In this document: in pieces, positions 46,998 to 56,548 of the stretch | How the letters are laid out: each line of letters starts with the position of its first letter | How positions within the stretch are numbered: the stretch's first letter is position 1 | Source: Mesobacillus subterraneus | GTDB lineage: Bacteria; Bacillota; Bacilli; Bacillales; Cytobacillaceae | NCBI RefSeq assembly: GCF_020524355.2 | Contig: NZ_CP129019.1 | Location: 620,001-684,000 of the forward strand | DNA: 64,000 bases | Direction of reading: 5' to 3' | The notes under the pieces: generated by a model | Told to the model about the DNA's origin: nothing | Databases searched by the model: none | The model's input: the letters and a program-made list of their open reading frames with translations, nothing else | Program-made: the position numbers and the translations under genes

Positions 46998-47714
46998 ATG
47001 AGAATCGATAAAGTGCTTTCCAACCTTGGATATGGAAGCAGGAAAGATGTGAAGAAACTTTTAAAAGATGGTTCTGTCAAAGTGAATAATGAAATCGTTA
47101 AGGATGCAAAACAGCATGTGAATCCAGAAAACGATTCAATAACACTGAACGGGGAAGAGATTCATTATCGGGAATTTATTTATTTAATGATGAACAAGCC
47201 TCCTGGTGTCATCTCAGCGACGGAGGACAACCGTGATGAGACAGTAATTGATTTGCTTGAGATCGAAGACCAGGTATTTGAGCCATTCCCGGTAGGCAGG
47301 CTTGATAAGGATACAGAAGGCTTGCTGCTGATCACAAATGACGGACAGCTTTCCCACAAGCTTTTATCGCCAAAAAAGCATGTACCAAAAACGTATTTCG
47401 CGGTTATTGAGGGTGAAGTGACAGAAGAGGATATCGATGCCTTCAAAAAAGGTGTCACCCTGGATGATGGTTATGAAACAAAACCAGGGGAGCTCGTTAT
47501 TTTAAAATCAGGATTGACGTCTGATATAGAACTGACGATCACCGAAGGGAAATTCCATCAGGTGAAAAGGATGTTTGAGGCAGTTGGAAAAAGGGTCATA
47601 TACCTGAAACGGTTCTCGATGGGGCCTCTGAAGCTCGATGACACGCTGGAGCTTGGGGAATACAGGGAGCTTACTGACGAAGAAGTAGAAATGCTGCAAA
47701 CCTATGAAGTATAA
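46998..47714 (+). CDS. ytzG: Pseudouridine synthase, RsuA family (YtzG)
   Basis: rRNA pseudouridine synthase of 238 aa. S4 RNA-binding domain at residues 1-60 (RIDKVLSNLGYGSRKDVKKL), then the catalytic domain with the Asp motif GRLDKDTEGLLLITND near 102. The family modifies 16S rRNA position 516 (E. coli numbering). ATG 46998 follows AAAGGAGGT; the extension to 46926 is discarded. Same place next to murJ/ytzE as in B. subtilis. Confidence 0.92.
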   Translation: MRIDKVLSNLGYGSRKDVKKLLKDGSVKVNNEIVKDAKQHVNPENDSITLNGEEIHYREFIYLMMNKPPGVISATEDNRDETVIDLLEIEDQVFEPFPVGRLDKDTEGLLLITNDGQLSHKLLSPKKHVPKTYFAVIEGEVTEEDIDAFKKGVTLDDGYETKPGELVILKSGLTSDIELTITEGKFHQVKRMFEAVGKRVIYLKRFSMGPLKLDDTLELGEYRELTDEEVEMLQTYEV

Positions 47715-47753
47715 AAAAGAAATCGCGAGTGAAAGCCACTGGCGATTTCTTTT
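47714..47753. terminator. Bidirectional terminator between ytzG and ytzE
   Basis: AAAAGAAATCGC and GCGATTTCTTTT arms with a 15-nt loop. Confidence 0.8.
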
Positions 47754-47777
47754 ATTATGAAGTTTAATAATTTTTCT

Positions 47778-47999
47778 CTAAGAAGTCATCTTTACCTTTT
47801 TCTGGGTCGTTGTCCATTTACCTCGGCTCGGACTTTTCACTAAGTCGTTATAAGCCAGGACATTCAAATCCCTCTGGATGGTTCGAGGAGTAATTCCGAA
47901 TTCCTCTACAAGATCTTGAGTTGTGACAGTACCATTCTGACATATATACATGTAGATGGATTTGATGCGGTTTATCATCCGGTTAGTCGAAGGTTTCAA
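47778..47999 (-). CDS. ytzE: DeoR-type helix-turn-helix protein YtzE
   Basis: 73 aa, only the N-terminal DeoR DNA-binding domain: winged helix with VTTQDLVEEFGITPRTIQRDL, no ligand domain. The same short form is known as YtzE in B. subtilis, so it is not truncated by mutation. Target unknown. Confidence 0.85.
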   Translation of the reverse strand: MKPSTNRMINRIKSIYMYICQNGTVTTQDLVEEFGITPRTIQRDLNVLAYNDLVKSPSRGKWTTTQKKVKMTS

Positions 48000-48480
48000 A
48001 CAACCACTCCCTATCCTTTTTTAAACCCCTTTGTCATTTTCCTGCAACCGACTTTTGAGTTGAAGACGAATCCTCAAGTATGTAGTTTTCTTCTTTCCAG
48101 ACAGCTCCTTTTGCGTCCATTTTAAAAGGCAGTCCTAAGATGTCTTACCTTTTGGACTATTTTACACTTTAATAAAATATAATTCCAGAATATTTACTGT
48201 TTTTTACGAAAAATTAATATTTTTCCGAGAACGTACCCCCTTCATAATGGTTTATATACTTAATAATATGGTGTTAAACAGGTTAAATATGACAGTTATT
48301 AGAAAATTACAAAAATATAACAAAGGATAACTTTACTTTTACCCAGAGTTTACGAAGTGAGGTTATAAGGAGTAAAATAATATTCAAGTTTTCAAGTGGG
48401 GATTTAGAGTACAATAAGTACATCTTCGCGCTTAAGTATTCTTGGAAAGGGAATACCATCTTTATACATATAATAGTAAA
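48000..48480. other. Intergenic region without recognised features
   Basis: About 480 bp between divergent ytzE and pepV. AT-rich, no repeat family members, no open frame with a good ribosome site, and no clear promoter motif I would defend. Confidence 0.5.
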
Positions 48481-48496
48481 TTGGAGGTTTGGATGG

Positions 48497-49913
48497 ATGA
48501 CTTCAATCAATTGGGCACAGGAAGTAGAAAAAAGACAGAATGATTTAATTAAAGACGCTCAGGAACTCCTGAGAATCAAAAGTGTTCTTGACGAGGAAAA
48601 TACGTCTCCGGAGGTCCCGCTTGGTGAGGGGGTTAAGGAAGCGTTGGACTTTTTGCTTCAGTTAGGTGAAAAGGATGGCTTCACTCCAAAGAATGTTGGC
48701 AATCTTGCCTGGCCATCTGGAGTTTGGACAAGGAGATGAAATTGTTGGTGTCCTTTGCCATGTCGATGTTGTCCCTGAAGGGGATGGCTGGTCAAGTGAC
48801 CCATACGGTGCGGAAATCCGTGATGGTAAAATCTTTGCCCGTGGCGCTATCGATGACAAAGGGCCAACAATGGCTGCTTATTATGCAATGAAAATCGTTA
48901 AAGAATCAGGCTTGCCTCTGAACAAGCGGGTCAGGATGATCATCGGTACGGATGAGGAAAGTGACTGGCGCTGTGTTGACCATTATTTTGAACATGAAGA
49001 AATGCCAGCGATGGGCTTTGCGCCGGATGCTGACTTTCCTATTATCTACGCTGAAAAAGGAATTGCAGATTATGATTTGGTATCAAAAGGTGCCGGCATC
49101 GAAAAAGATAACTTTGATGCTGAAGTAATTGAATTTTCATCAGGCCGCCGCTATAATATGGTACCGGATTTTGCGAAGGCCGTGCTGGTTGTACAACAAG
49201 GACAAACGGATGTTGTTCAGCGATTTGATGAGTACAAAAAGAACAATGCATTGGATGGCAAGGCAACCGTTGAAAGCGGCAAACTGATCCTTGAGCTCGA
49301 AGGTGTTTCAGCTCACGGTATGGAACCAGACAACGGGAAAAACGCAGGCCTATATATGGCCGGCTTCCTGTCAGAATTGAACCTTGATGGAAGCAGTGAA
49401 AAATACTTTCAGTTCGTTGCCAAGTACCTTGGCAAAGATTCACGCGGCAAGGAATTGGGCGTCGCCTATACAGATGACATCACCGGAGATTTGACGATCA
49501 ATGTTGGTAAGCTATCTTATACACGAGAAAACGGCGGCCGCGCCGGCTTGAATATGCGCTATCCAGTAACAACTGATCTCGAGAAGACAAAGGGAGTTCT
49601 TAATCAGGTGTTAGAGGCTGAAGGATTAACCATTGAGAACTTCTCAAACTCCAACCCGCATCATGTCGACGAAAATGACTTTCTCATCCAGACTCTGAAA
49701 AAAGTGTATGAAGAACAGGTCGGTAAAAAAGCGGAACTTATTTCTATTGGCGGCGGAACATATGCAAGGTCATTGAAGTCAGGTGTGGCATTTGGTCCAC
49801 TTTTCCCAGGAAGACCTGATATCGCCCACCAGAAGGATGAATATATGATTATTGAAGATCTTCTTAGAGCAACTGCAATATACGCTCAAGCGATCTATGA
49901 ATTGGCAAAATAA
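48497..49913 (+). pseudogene. pepV: Xaa-His dipeptidase PepV (YtjP), frameshifted as read
   Basis: M20 zinc dipeptidase, about 471 aa when repaired. Zn ligand regions CHVDVVPEGDGW and GRGAIDDKGP-type (ARGAIDDKGPTM), then GTDEES with the catalytic Glu, DADFPIIYAEKG and the C-terminal GGTYAR. The frame starting at ATG 48497 (TTGGAGG upstream) breaks at CC 48708-48709: NLAWPSGVWT instead of NLAGHLEFGQGDE. One base less restores it; the site abuts GGCC. Followed by dat after 36 bp. Confidence 0.87.
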
Positions 49914-49949
49914 AAAAGAGATTACCGGAATTCAAGGAGGGGAAAAAGG

Positions 49950-50804
49950 TTGGAATATGTAATTGTAGACGGCGAGGTTCTTGACCGGAATATCGCCAAG
50001 GTAGACATTGAGGACAGAGGCTATCAATTTGGCGATGGTGTTTATGAAGTCATCCGGGTATATAACGGTAAGATGTTCACTGGAAAAGAGCATTTAAACA
50101 GACTTGTAGAAAGTGCTGAAAAAATCAGGATGAAGCTGCCATATAGTTCTGAAGAGCTTGAAACAAAAATGGAAGAGTTGATTTCAAAAAACGAATTAGA
50201 CACTGGTATTGTTTATATGCAATTTACGAGAGGAACTTCACCGCGCAACCATGTTTTTCCCGGAGAGAATGTGGCGCCAACCTTTGTCGCATACACGCGC
50301 AAGGTGGCACGGCCTGTCGAACCGATGGGAAAAGGGGTCAGCTCAATCATTGATGAAGATATCCGCTGGCTGCGCTGTGACATCAAAAGCTTGAATCTGC
50401 TTGGGAATTTGCTTTCTAAACAAAAAGCGGCGGAAGCCGGCTGTTTCGAGGCGATCCTCCATCGGGGAGAAACCGTTACCGAAGGCAGCCATTCCAATAT
50501 TTCGATTGTAAAAGACGGTGTGATTATCACTCATCAGGCCAACAATTTGATACTCAATGGAATCACAAGACAAAAGGTGCTTGAGATTTGCAGCAATGAG
50601 GGAATTCCTTTTGAAGAACGAGCATATACACTGGATGAATTATCCTCAGCAGATGAAGTCTTCTCATCTGGCACAACTGTTGAAGTGATGCCGATTGTTG
50701 AGATTGATGGTAAAACTGTGGGAAATGGCCAGCCAGGTCCAGTCACCAGAAACCTGCAAAACCTTTTTAAAGCAGAAATTGAAAGCCAGTGCGGCAAACT
50801 ATAA
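49950..50804 (+). CDS. dat: D-alanine aminotransferase
   Basis: Fold-type IV PLP enzyme of 284 aa that interconverts D-alanine and D-glutamate for cell wall synthesis. TTG start 49950 with AAGGAGGGG 7 nt upstream. PLP-Lys is in DIKSLNLLGN near residue 145, and the substrate-binding region LTEGSHSN-type (VTEGSHSNISIV) near 178 and SSGTTVEVMPI near 240. Followed by a terminator. Confidence 0.93.
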   Translation: MEYVIVDGEVLDRNIAKVDIEDRGYQFGDGVYEVIRVYNGKMFTGKEHLNRLVESAEKIRMKLPYSSEELETKMEELISKNELDTGIVYMQFTRGTSPRNHVFPGENVAPTFVAYTRKVARPVEPMGKGVSSIIDEDIRWLRCDIKSLNLLGNLLSKQKAAEAGCFEAILHRGETVTEGSHSNISIVKDGVIITHQANNLILNGITRQKVLEICSNEGIPFEERAYTLDELSSADEVFSSGTTVEVMPIVEIDGKTVGNGQPGPVTRNLQNLFKAEIESQCGKL

Positions 50805-50808
50805 TCGT

Positions 50809-50843
50809 TAACCTGCAGCTATAAAGCTGCAGGTTATTATTTT
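50809..50843 (+). terminator. Terminator after dat
   Basis: TAACCTGCAGCT, loop ATAA, AGCTGCAGGTTA and a T-rich tail. Confidence 0.9.
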
Positions 50844-50899
50844 TTAAATTCATTGTTTTGTTCAATGCGGATGTTTCCAGCGGGGGACAATTTTTACGA

Positions 50900-51440
50900 G
50901 AGCAGTTTTTCCATGAAATGCTCTTACGGTCACCAATCAGCTTCATTGGTGACCTATTTTTCCGTTATCTGGATTTTCAGGTCATCAATCGGCTTCATTG
51001 GCGACTTGTTTTTCCGTTATCTGGATATTCAGGTGGCTAATCAGCTTTATTGATGACCTGTTTTTCCGTTATCTGGATTTTCAGGTCAACAATCGGCTTC
51101 ATTGATGACCTATTTTTCCGTTATCTGGATATTCAGGTGACCAATCAGCTTCATTGGTGATCTTTTTTCCGTTATCTGGATTTTCAGGTCACCAATCGGC
51201 TTCATTGGCGACCTGTTTTTCCGTTATCTTGATTTTCAGGTCAACAATCGGCTTCATTGATGACCTATTTTTCCGTTATCTGGATATTCAGGTGACCAAT
51301 CAGCTTCAGTGGTGACCTTTTTTTCCGTAATCTGGATTTTCAGGGAGCAAATCGGCTTCATTGGCGACTTGTTTTTCCGTTATTTGGAATTTTAGGACAT
51401 CAATCAGCTTCATTGGTGACCTTTTTTCTATTACTAGGCT
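50900..51440. repeat. Tandem palindromic array, 52-bp period (GGTCACCAAT family)
   Basis: CCGTTATCTGGA recurs at 50962, 51014, 51066, 51118, 51169, 51221, 51273, 51325, 51377 and (degenerate) 51428, i.e. steps of 52 with two of 51. Each unit has a hairpin GGTCACCAAT, CGGCTTC or CAGCTTC loop, ATTGGTGACC followed by five or more T. No sequence similarity to the GTCCGTCAT arrays apart from the period. It fills most of the dat-speD gap. Confidence 0.9.
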
Positions 51441-51648
51441 TTTTCGGTCATCAAGCAGCAAGCAAAAAAATATTACATTTTTACATCCATTTTTAAATTA
51501 TGGGGTTCGCTCCCTAAGAAAGGTTTTCCGCTTGCTTTGTTTTTTCCTGGCAGGAATGGGTATCATAAAAATATTTAAATCATCAGGATACCTGCTTTTG
51601 TTCATACTTAGACAAACTACAGCAGAATACCGAACAGGGGGAACAGAA

Positions 51649-52497
51649 ATGAAAATCACTTCTGAACAGCATATTGAATTGCATGGATTCAATAATCTTA
51701 CGAAATCATTAAGTTTTAATATGTATGACATCTGTTATACAAAGACAAAAGAAGAGCGTGAAGCTTATCTCGATTATATTGATGAACAGTATAATGCTGA
51801 CCGGCTGACAAAGATACTCACTCACGTTTCAGATATCATTGGTGCCCATGTCCTGAACGTGGCCAAGCAGGATTATGTGCCGCAGGGAGCAAGTGTCACC
51901 ATCCTCGTTTCTGAAGGACCGGTCGTCGAGGTTCCTGATGAAGCGTATGATGAGTCCCCAGGCCCGCTGCCGGACAATGTCGTCCTACAGCTCGATAAAA
52001 GCCATATAACTGTCCATACGTATCCGGAATTCCATCCGGACGAGGGAATCAGTACGTTCAGGGCAGATATCGATGTATCGACATGCGGGGAAATTTCGCC
52101 GCTGAAGGCGTTGCATTATTTGATTCATTCCTTCGAAACCGATGTCATGACAATGGACTATCGGGTAAGGGGATTTACTCGAGATAAAGATGGCAACAAA
52201 CTGTTCATCGACCATGATATTAGTTCAATCCAAAACTATATCCCCGAAAATATTAAAAATCAATTCGATATGGTCGACGTCAATGTTTATCAGGAAAATA
52301 TTTTCCACACCAAGTGCAAGCTTAGAGAATTTGATTTGGATAATTATCTCTTCGGTTATACAAAGGAATCACTATCTCCTGAAGAACGCGAAGAAATTAC
52401 TGAAAGGATCCAGGCCGAGATGGAAGAGATCGTATCGGGAGTGACGCTCCATTCGGGAACGATTTTTGAAGATGAAGAGGAAGAAATCGAAGAATAA
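51649..52497 (+). CDS. speD: S-adenosylmethionine decarboxylase proenzyme, class 1 (E. coli SpeD type)
   Basis: Provides decarboxylated SAM for spermidine synthesis. 282 aa; self-cleaves to make a pyruvoyl group at the Ser of [13 protein letters not shown] near residue 120. The [17 protein letters not shown] and [13 protein letters not shown] regions are those of the long enterobacterial SpeD class, not of the short B. subtilis SpeH. ATG 51649 follows CAGGGGGAA. Lies between two tandem repeat arrays. Confidence 0.9.
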   Translation: MKITSEQHIELHGFNNLTKSLSFNMYDICYTKTKEEREAYLDYIDEQYNADRLTKILTHVSDIIGAHVLNVAKQDYVPQGASVTILVSEGPVVEVPDEAYDESPGPLPDNVVLQLDKSHITVHTYPEFHPDEGISTFRADIDVSTCGEISPLKALHYLIHSFETDVMTMDYRVRGFTRDKDGNKLFIDHDISSIQNYIPENIKNQFDMVDVNVYQENIFHTKCKLREFDLDNYLFGYTKESLSPEEREEITERIQAEMEEIVSGVTLHSGTIFEDEEEEIEE

Positions 52498-52531
52498 CAC
52501 AAATAAGGCGTGTGGCTGGCACATGTTTAAG

Positions 52532-52565
52532 ACTGCAGACGAACTACCATTTGTCTGCAGTTTTT
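52532..52565 (+). terminator. Terminator after speD
   Basis: ACTGCAGAC, 12-nt loop, GTCTGCAGT and TTTT. Confidence 0.88.
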
Positions 52566-52592
52566 CTTGTTATCAAAGATAACATGGAAGCT

Positions 52593-52747
52593 CCCGAAAG
52601 ATCCCCTTATGCAAGAGAACTCCTATACATAATGGTACTATAAATCCCGAAAGATCCCCTTATGCAAGAGAACTCCTATACATAAGGGTACTATAAACCT
52701 CGAAAGATCCCCTTATGCAAGAGAAATCCGATACTTAAGGGTACTAA
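52593..52747. repeat. Tandem repeat array, 53-bp period (CCCTTATG family)
   Basis: Three units starting at 52593, 52646 and 52699. Each contains CCCCTTATG and CATAAGGGT arms around about 16 nt, preceded by CCCGAAAGAT. Lies between convergent speD and cysK. Confidence 0.88.
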
Positions 52748-52773
52748 AACGCTGAGAAGGGTGTATTCTCCTA

Positions 52774-52803
52774 TAAAAAAACCCGCCAAACATATGGCGA
52801 GTT
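52774..52803 (-). terminator. Terminator after cysK
   Basis: On the minus strand ACTCGCCA, loop, TGGCGGGT followed by seven T. Confidence 0.8.
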
Positions 52804-52813
52804 CTCTTCATGA

Positions 52814-53749
52814 CTAATCTTCAAACCTGAACAAATCACTGGATAGATATCTTTCGCCTGTATCGCAGGCAATGCAGATGACGACTTCATCTGGCTTTAG
52901 ATCCTTGGCGACATTGATGGCGGCGAAGCAGGCGGCTCCTGATGATGGGCTGACAAGGATGCCTTCTTCCCTAGCCAGTCTTCTTGCCGTTTCATAAGCA
53001 TCTTCATCCTCGATTTTATGGATTTTTTCATACACATCCTGATTGAGGATTTCAGGGATGAAGCCTGGACTTGTGCCGACCAGTTTGTGCTTTCCAGGCT
53101 CGCCGCCGGATAGCACTGGCGACCCAGCAGGTTCTACAACGTGTACTGCCAGATCAGGGAACTCTTCCTTCAGAGCTTCGCCTGTACCGGTAATAGTCCC
53201 TCCAGTCCCAGCTGTAGCTACGAACGCGCTGAGCGGCTTTTTCAGCTCCTCCATCGCATTGATGATTTCTTTTGCTGTTGTTTTACGGTGGGCGTCTGGA
53301 TTCGCACCATTTTCAAACTGCATTGGCATGAAGCTGTCTGGAATTTCTTTTACTAACTCTTCCGCTTTTTTGATTGCGCCGGGCATTTTTTCGTCACCTG
53401 GTGTAAGTACGACTTCTGCTCCATATGCTTTTAACAAATTGATTCTCTCTTCTGTCATCGTGTCAGGCATGACAAGAATCGCTTTATAGCCTCTTGCCGC
53501 GGCGTTCATAGCGAGCCCAATACCGGTGTTGCCGCTTGTTGGCTCAATGATCGTAGAGCCAGGTTTGAGCTTTCCTTCATCTTCGGCCGAAACAATCATA
53601 TTGAATGCTGCCCTGTCTTTTACGCTTTTGCTGGGATTGAAGTTTTCAAGTTTTAGGTAAACCGACGCTCCGCCCTCAGGTGCCAACTTGTTCAATTTTA
53701 CAAGCGGCGTTTCCCCAATTAATGAAGCAATATTGTTAACGACTCTCAT
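52814..53749 (-). CDS. ytkP: Cysteine synthase family protein (YtkP)
   Basis: PLP enzyme of 311 aa of the O-acetylserine sulfhydrylase family. PLP-Lys is in NPSKSVKDRAAF near residue 42, the substrate loop EPTSGNTGIG near 69, the phosphate loop GTGGTITGTGE near 180 and SSGAA near 265. It makes cysteine from O-acetylserine and sulfide, or acts in a related beta-replacement; B. subtilis YtkP is not the main enzyme CysK. Divergent from ytlP. Confidence 0.88.
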   Translation of the reverse strand: MRVVNNIASLIGETPLVKLNKLAPEGGASVYLKLENFNPSKSVKDRAAFNMIVSAEDEGKLKPGSTIIEPTSGNTGIGLAMNAAARGYKAILVMPDTMTEERINLLKAYGAEVVLTPGDEKMPGAIKKAEELVKEIPDSFMPMQFENGANPDAHRKTTAKEIINAMEELKKPLSAFVATAGTGGTITGTGEALKEEFPDLAVHVVEPAGSPVLSGGEPGKHKLVGTSPGFIPEILNQDVYEKIHKIEDEDAYETARRLAREEGILVSPSSGAACFAAINVAKDLKPDEVVICIACDTGERYLSSDLFRFED

Positions 53750-53969
53750 ATGATAGCCTCCTTGATCGATATCGACATGCTTAGTATTTCCATTTGCGTG
53801 AATAATTGATGATGAGCAATTGAAAAATAATGATAGCTTCTTCTTATCATATAAAAAATGACTATTCCTATCAACTTGTAGGGATTAGAAATGTTCATAA
53901 GGAAATTATCCCAATGTTCCTTACCATTTGCTACAATAAATTCAAGTGGACAAGAAGGGGTGCATTTGA

Positions 53970-54545
53970 TTGACAGGTCAGCAAACACATTATTTCTATG
54001 CTCTCGAACTTCCTGGGGAGATAAAAGAAATCATGAAGGGCACAATCCACAGCCTGCAAGGGGAATTGCCTTTTAAAACCTGGGTACATCCACAGGATTT
54101 ACATATTACGCTCGCTTTCCTTGGGAACGCTCCTGAAGAGAAAATAAAGGCTGCCAATGAACGGATAGAAGCAGCAATAAATAAAACAACAACATTTAAA
54201 CTGGAGATCAATCATCTAGGCATTTTTGGCAGAAAGGACGCTCCAAGAATTTTTTGGGCAGGGCTAGAAAAATCCACGGAGTTGAATGAAGTAAGAGAAG
54301 CGGTATTTTCATCTTGCACGTCCGCTGGCTTTACCCTTGAGACACGCCCGTTCAGCCCGCATATCACTCTTTCCAGGAAATGGGCCGGAGAGGAAGCTTT
54401 CACCACTGACCAGCTTGAAGTATTAAACCCAATTAAAAAAGAATTTACTTTTCATGCCGAAAGAGTCGTTTTGTACAAGACTCATTTGGGGAAAAGTCCA
54501 AAATATGAACCAATAATACTATTCCCGCTTGCTTCCCGTTCTTGA
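53970..54545 (+). CDS. thpR: RNA 2',3'-cyclic phosphodiesterase, LigT/ThpR family (YtlP)
   Basis: 2H phosphoesterase of 191 aa opening 2',3'-cyclic phosphates in RNA. Both HxT motifs are present: LHITLAFLG near residue 44 and PHITLSRKW near 130. TTG 53970 with AAGAAGGGGTG upstream. First gene of a run ytlP-ytlQ-ytlR-amyX. Confidence 0.9.
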   Translation: MTGQQTHYFYALELPGEIKEIMKGTIHSLQGELPFKTWVHPQDLHITLAFLGNAPEEKIKAANERIEAAINKTTTFKLEINHLGIFGRKDAPRIFWAGLEKSTELNEVREAVFSSCTSAGFTLETRPFSPHITLSRKWAGEEAFTTDQLEVLNPIKKEFTFHAERVVLYKTHLGKSPKYEPIILFPLASRS

Positions 54546-54581
54546 TTTGTATGGGAAGCAGGAATGAAGGCAGGTCAATCA

Positions 54582-55532
54582 ATGGCACAATTAATCAAGC
54601 TTCAAGACTATGTATCACGCTATGCCCAGGACATTTACCTTTACCCCTCGAGATATGTCCGTCTGAAGAAAAAACAGTGGGAAGGGATTAAGCAAAAGTG
54701 GGAAAACGGTCCTGAAGCAACTATACTTACTGAGATAAAAGAAGAACAGCAGCCTAATAATATCCTTCATAAGCTCAAAAGCATCGTGCGCCAGCCGGAT
54801 CCTGTACATGTGGAGAGTGCTCATGAGAACCTGGAAGATCAAGAGAATTTGATGGACACTGGTTCTTTGAGTTCACTCTCTAACATAAAAACGATCGAAG
54901 AATTGAAACATCATTTCCTCGATGGATTGCTGCCATTCCAGTTGAAATGGGCGAGCTCGACTTTGACGGAAAGATCCTTTATCGCAAAAGAATTCAACAG
55001 TGATCAGACATTGAAATTTTTGCTGCAGCGATTTCCTGATACCTTCCTCATTTTATATAAACCTATATTTTTATTGAAAAAAGCGCCGGTCGAGGCCGAG
55101 TTAATCATCATCACTCCTGCTGCAGCCATGTGCATTTCGTTCATCGAAGCCGAAGAGAATGCTGCTTATATCGGGTCAAAGGATCGCTTCTGGGTCAAGA
55201 AAACGAGAAATAAGGAAAAGAAAATTCTAAATCCATTGATTGCGCTCAATCGGACTGAGAAAATCGTCAAGACTCTTTTTGAGATGTACGATGTCGAGCT
55301 TCCTGTGCAAAAGCTGCTAATCAGCAGGAATGGATTCTTTGACTATCCACTTCAACCATATGGGGTCCAATTCATTGAAAAACGCAATTTTGAGGAATGG
55401 TTCATGTCCCTGAGAGGCATGAAATCTCCATTGAAGCATATGCAATTAAAAGCAGCACAGGTCCTTCTGCAATACTGCCAGACAACATCCGTCAGAAGGC
55501 TTGAATGGGAAAACAATTCAAAGAGCGAATAG
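54582..55532 (+). CDS. ytlQ: Conserved hypothetical protein YtlQ (NERD-like region)
   Basis: Protein of about 316 aa (ATG 54582, MAQLIKLQDYVSRYAQ; an ATG at 54564 is possible). No membrane segment. The middle (FPDTFLILYKPIFLLKKAPVEAELIII, not shown in full) looks like a beta-alpha nuclease-related fold and a C-terminal region begins NPLIALNRTEKIVK. Syntenic with B. subtilis ytlQ, function unknown; I suggest a NERD-type relation only tentatively. Confidence 0.75.
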   Translation: MAQLIKLQDYVSRYAQDIYLYPSRYVRLKKKQWEGIKQKWENGPEATILTEIKEEQQPNNILHKLKSIVRQPDPVHVESAHENLEDQENLMDTGSLSSLSNIKTIEELKHHFLDGLLPFQLKWASSTLTERSFIAKEFNSDQTLKFLLQRFPDTFLILYKPIFLLKKAPVEAELIIITPAAAMCISFIEAEENAAYIGSKDRFWVKKTRNKEKKILNPLIALNRTEKIVKTLFEMYDVELPVQKLLISRNGFFDYPLQPYGVQFIEKRNFEEWFMSLRGMKSPLKHMQLKAAQVLLQYCQTTSVRRLEWENNSKSE

Positions 55533-55570
55533 TAAATTATAAACCTAATAAATAGATAAAGGTTGATCAT

Positions 55571-56548
55571 ATGGAAAAGATTTATTTTATCGTCAACCCC
55601 AATGCGAAAAATGGGAGCTGTCGGGAGATTTGGAGAAACATAGAGAAAGAGCTGGAGAATCTGGACATTCCATACCTTGCATTTTTCACTGAGTATTCGG
55701 GGCATGCGCAGGAGCTTGCAGAGTCTATTGCCCGAAAGGCTGACGGAACCCCAGAGGTGATTGCAGCTGTCGGAGGGGACGGTACACTGCATGAAGTGGT
55801 AAACGGCGTTGCATCATATTCAAACATAACGGTCGGTTTCATTCCTGGCGGTTCAGGAAACGATTTCTCAAGAGGCTTTGAAATACCGAAAAAGGCAGTT
55901 CATGCTTTAAGTTTAGTGCTTGAAAATTATGGCGGCAAAACTGAAATCGATATTGGAAAAATTCAGCACAATGAATTACAGAAAACCTATTTTATGAATA
56001 ATATGGGAGTAGGCTTTGATGCGGCAGTTGCGAAGGATTCAAACGAGTCAAGTATGAAGCAGCTTCTGAACCGTTTTTCACTGGGCAGGCTGGTCTATGT
56101 GTATATCCTTGTCAAAAAACTGCTCACCTTCAGGACCATTCCAATAGAAGTGACGACTGATGGCAAAGTGTACAAATACAGCAACGCCTGGTTTGTCACC
56201 GTTTCAAACCAGCCATACTACGGAGGGGGTATGAAGATTGCGCCTGTGGCTCTCCCGGATGACGGAATTCTTGACATCACTGTCGTGCACCAGATTTCGA
56301 GATTGAAGCTGCTATTGGTTTTCGTCAGTGTATTCTGGGGAAAGCATACAATGTTCCGGGAAGTAGAGCAGTTTACAGGAAAATCGATCACGATTGAATC
56401 ACCTGATGAAGTTCTAGCTCATGCAGATGGTGAAGCGATCGGATATACACCGCTGAAAATCCAGGCATGTCCAAAGGCCTTGAAAATTCTATCTGGTAAA
56501 AACAATAAGGGGCATACCGAGGAGTTGAAAATAAATGATTGCCATTGA
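55571..56548 (+). CDS. ytlR: Diacylglycerol kinase family lipid kinase YtlR
   Basis: Lipid kinase of 325 aa in the DAGK catalytic family. ATP-binding GGDGTLHEVVNG near residue 66 and PGGSGNDFSRGFE near 95; C-terminal domain with PVALPDDGILDITVV and HADGEAIG. Phosphorylates a lipid head group; the exact lipid is uncertain. Overlaps amyX by 14 nt. Confidence 0.9.
   Translation: MEKIYFIVNPNAKNGSCREIWRNIEKELENLDIPYLAFFTEYSGHAQELAESIARKADGTPEVIAAVGGDGTLHEVVNGVASYSNITVGFIPGGSGNDFSRGFEIPKKAVHALSLVLENYGGKTEIDIGKIQHNELQKTYFMNNMGVGFDAAVAKDSNESSMKQLLNRFSLGRLVYVYILVKKLLTFRTIPIEVTTDGKVYKYSNAWFVTVSNQPYYGGGMKIAPVALPDDGILDITVVHQISRLKLLLVFVSVFWGKHTMFREVEQFTGKSITIESPDEVLAHADGEAIGYTPLKIQACPKALKILSGKNNKGHTEELKINDCH

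Noticed and set aside
50853..51053. Open frames of 60-66 codons within the GGTCACCAAT array
   Set aside because: Created by the 52-bp repeat itself ([12 protein letters not shown] motif), without ribosome sites; not genes.
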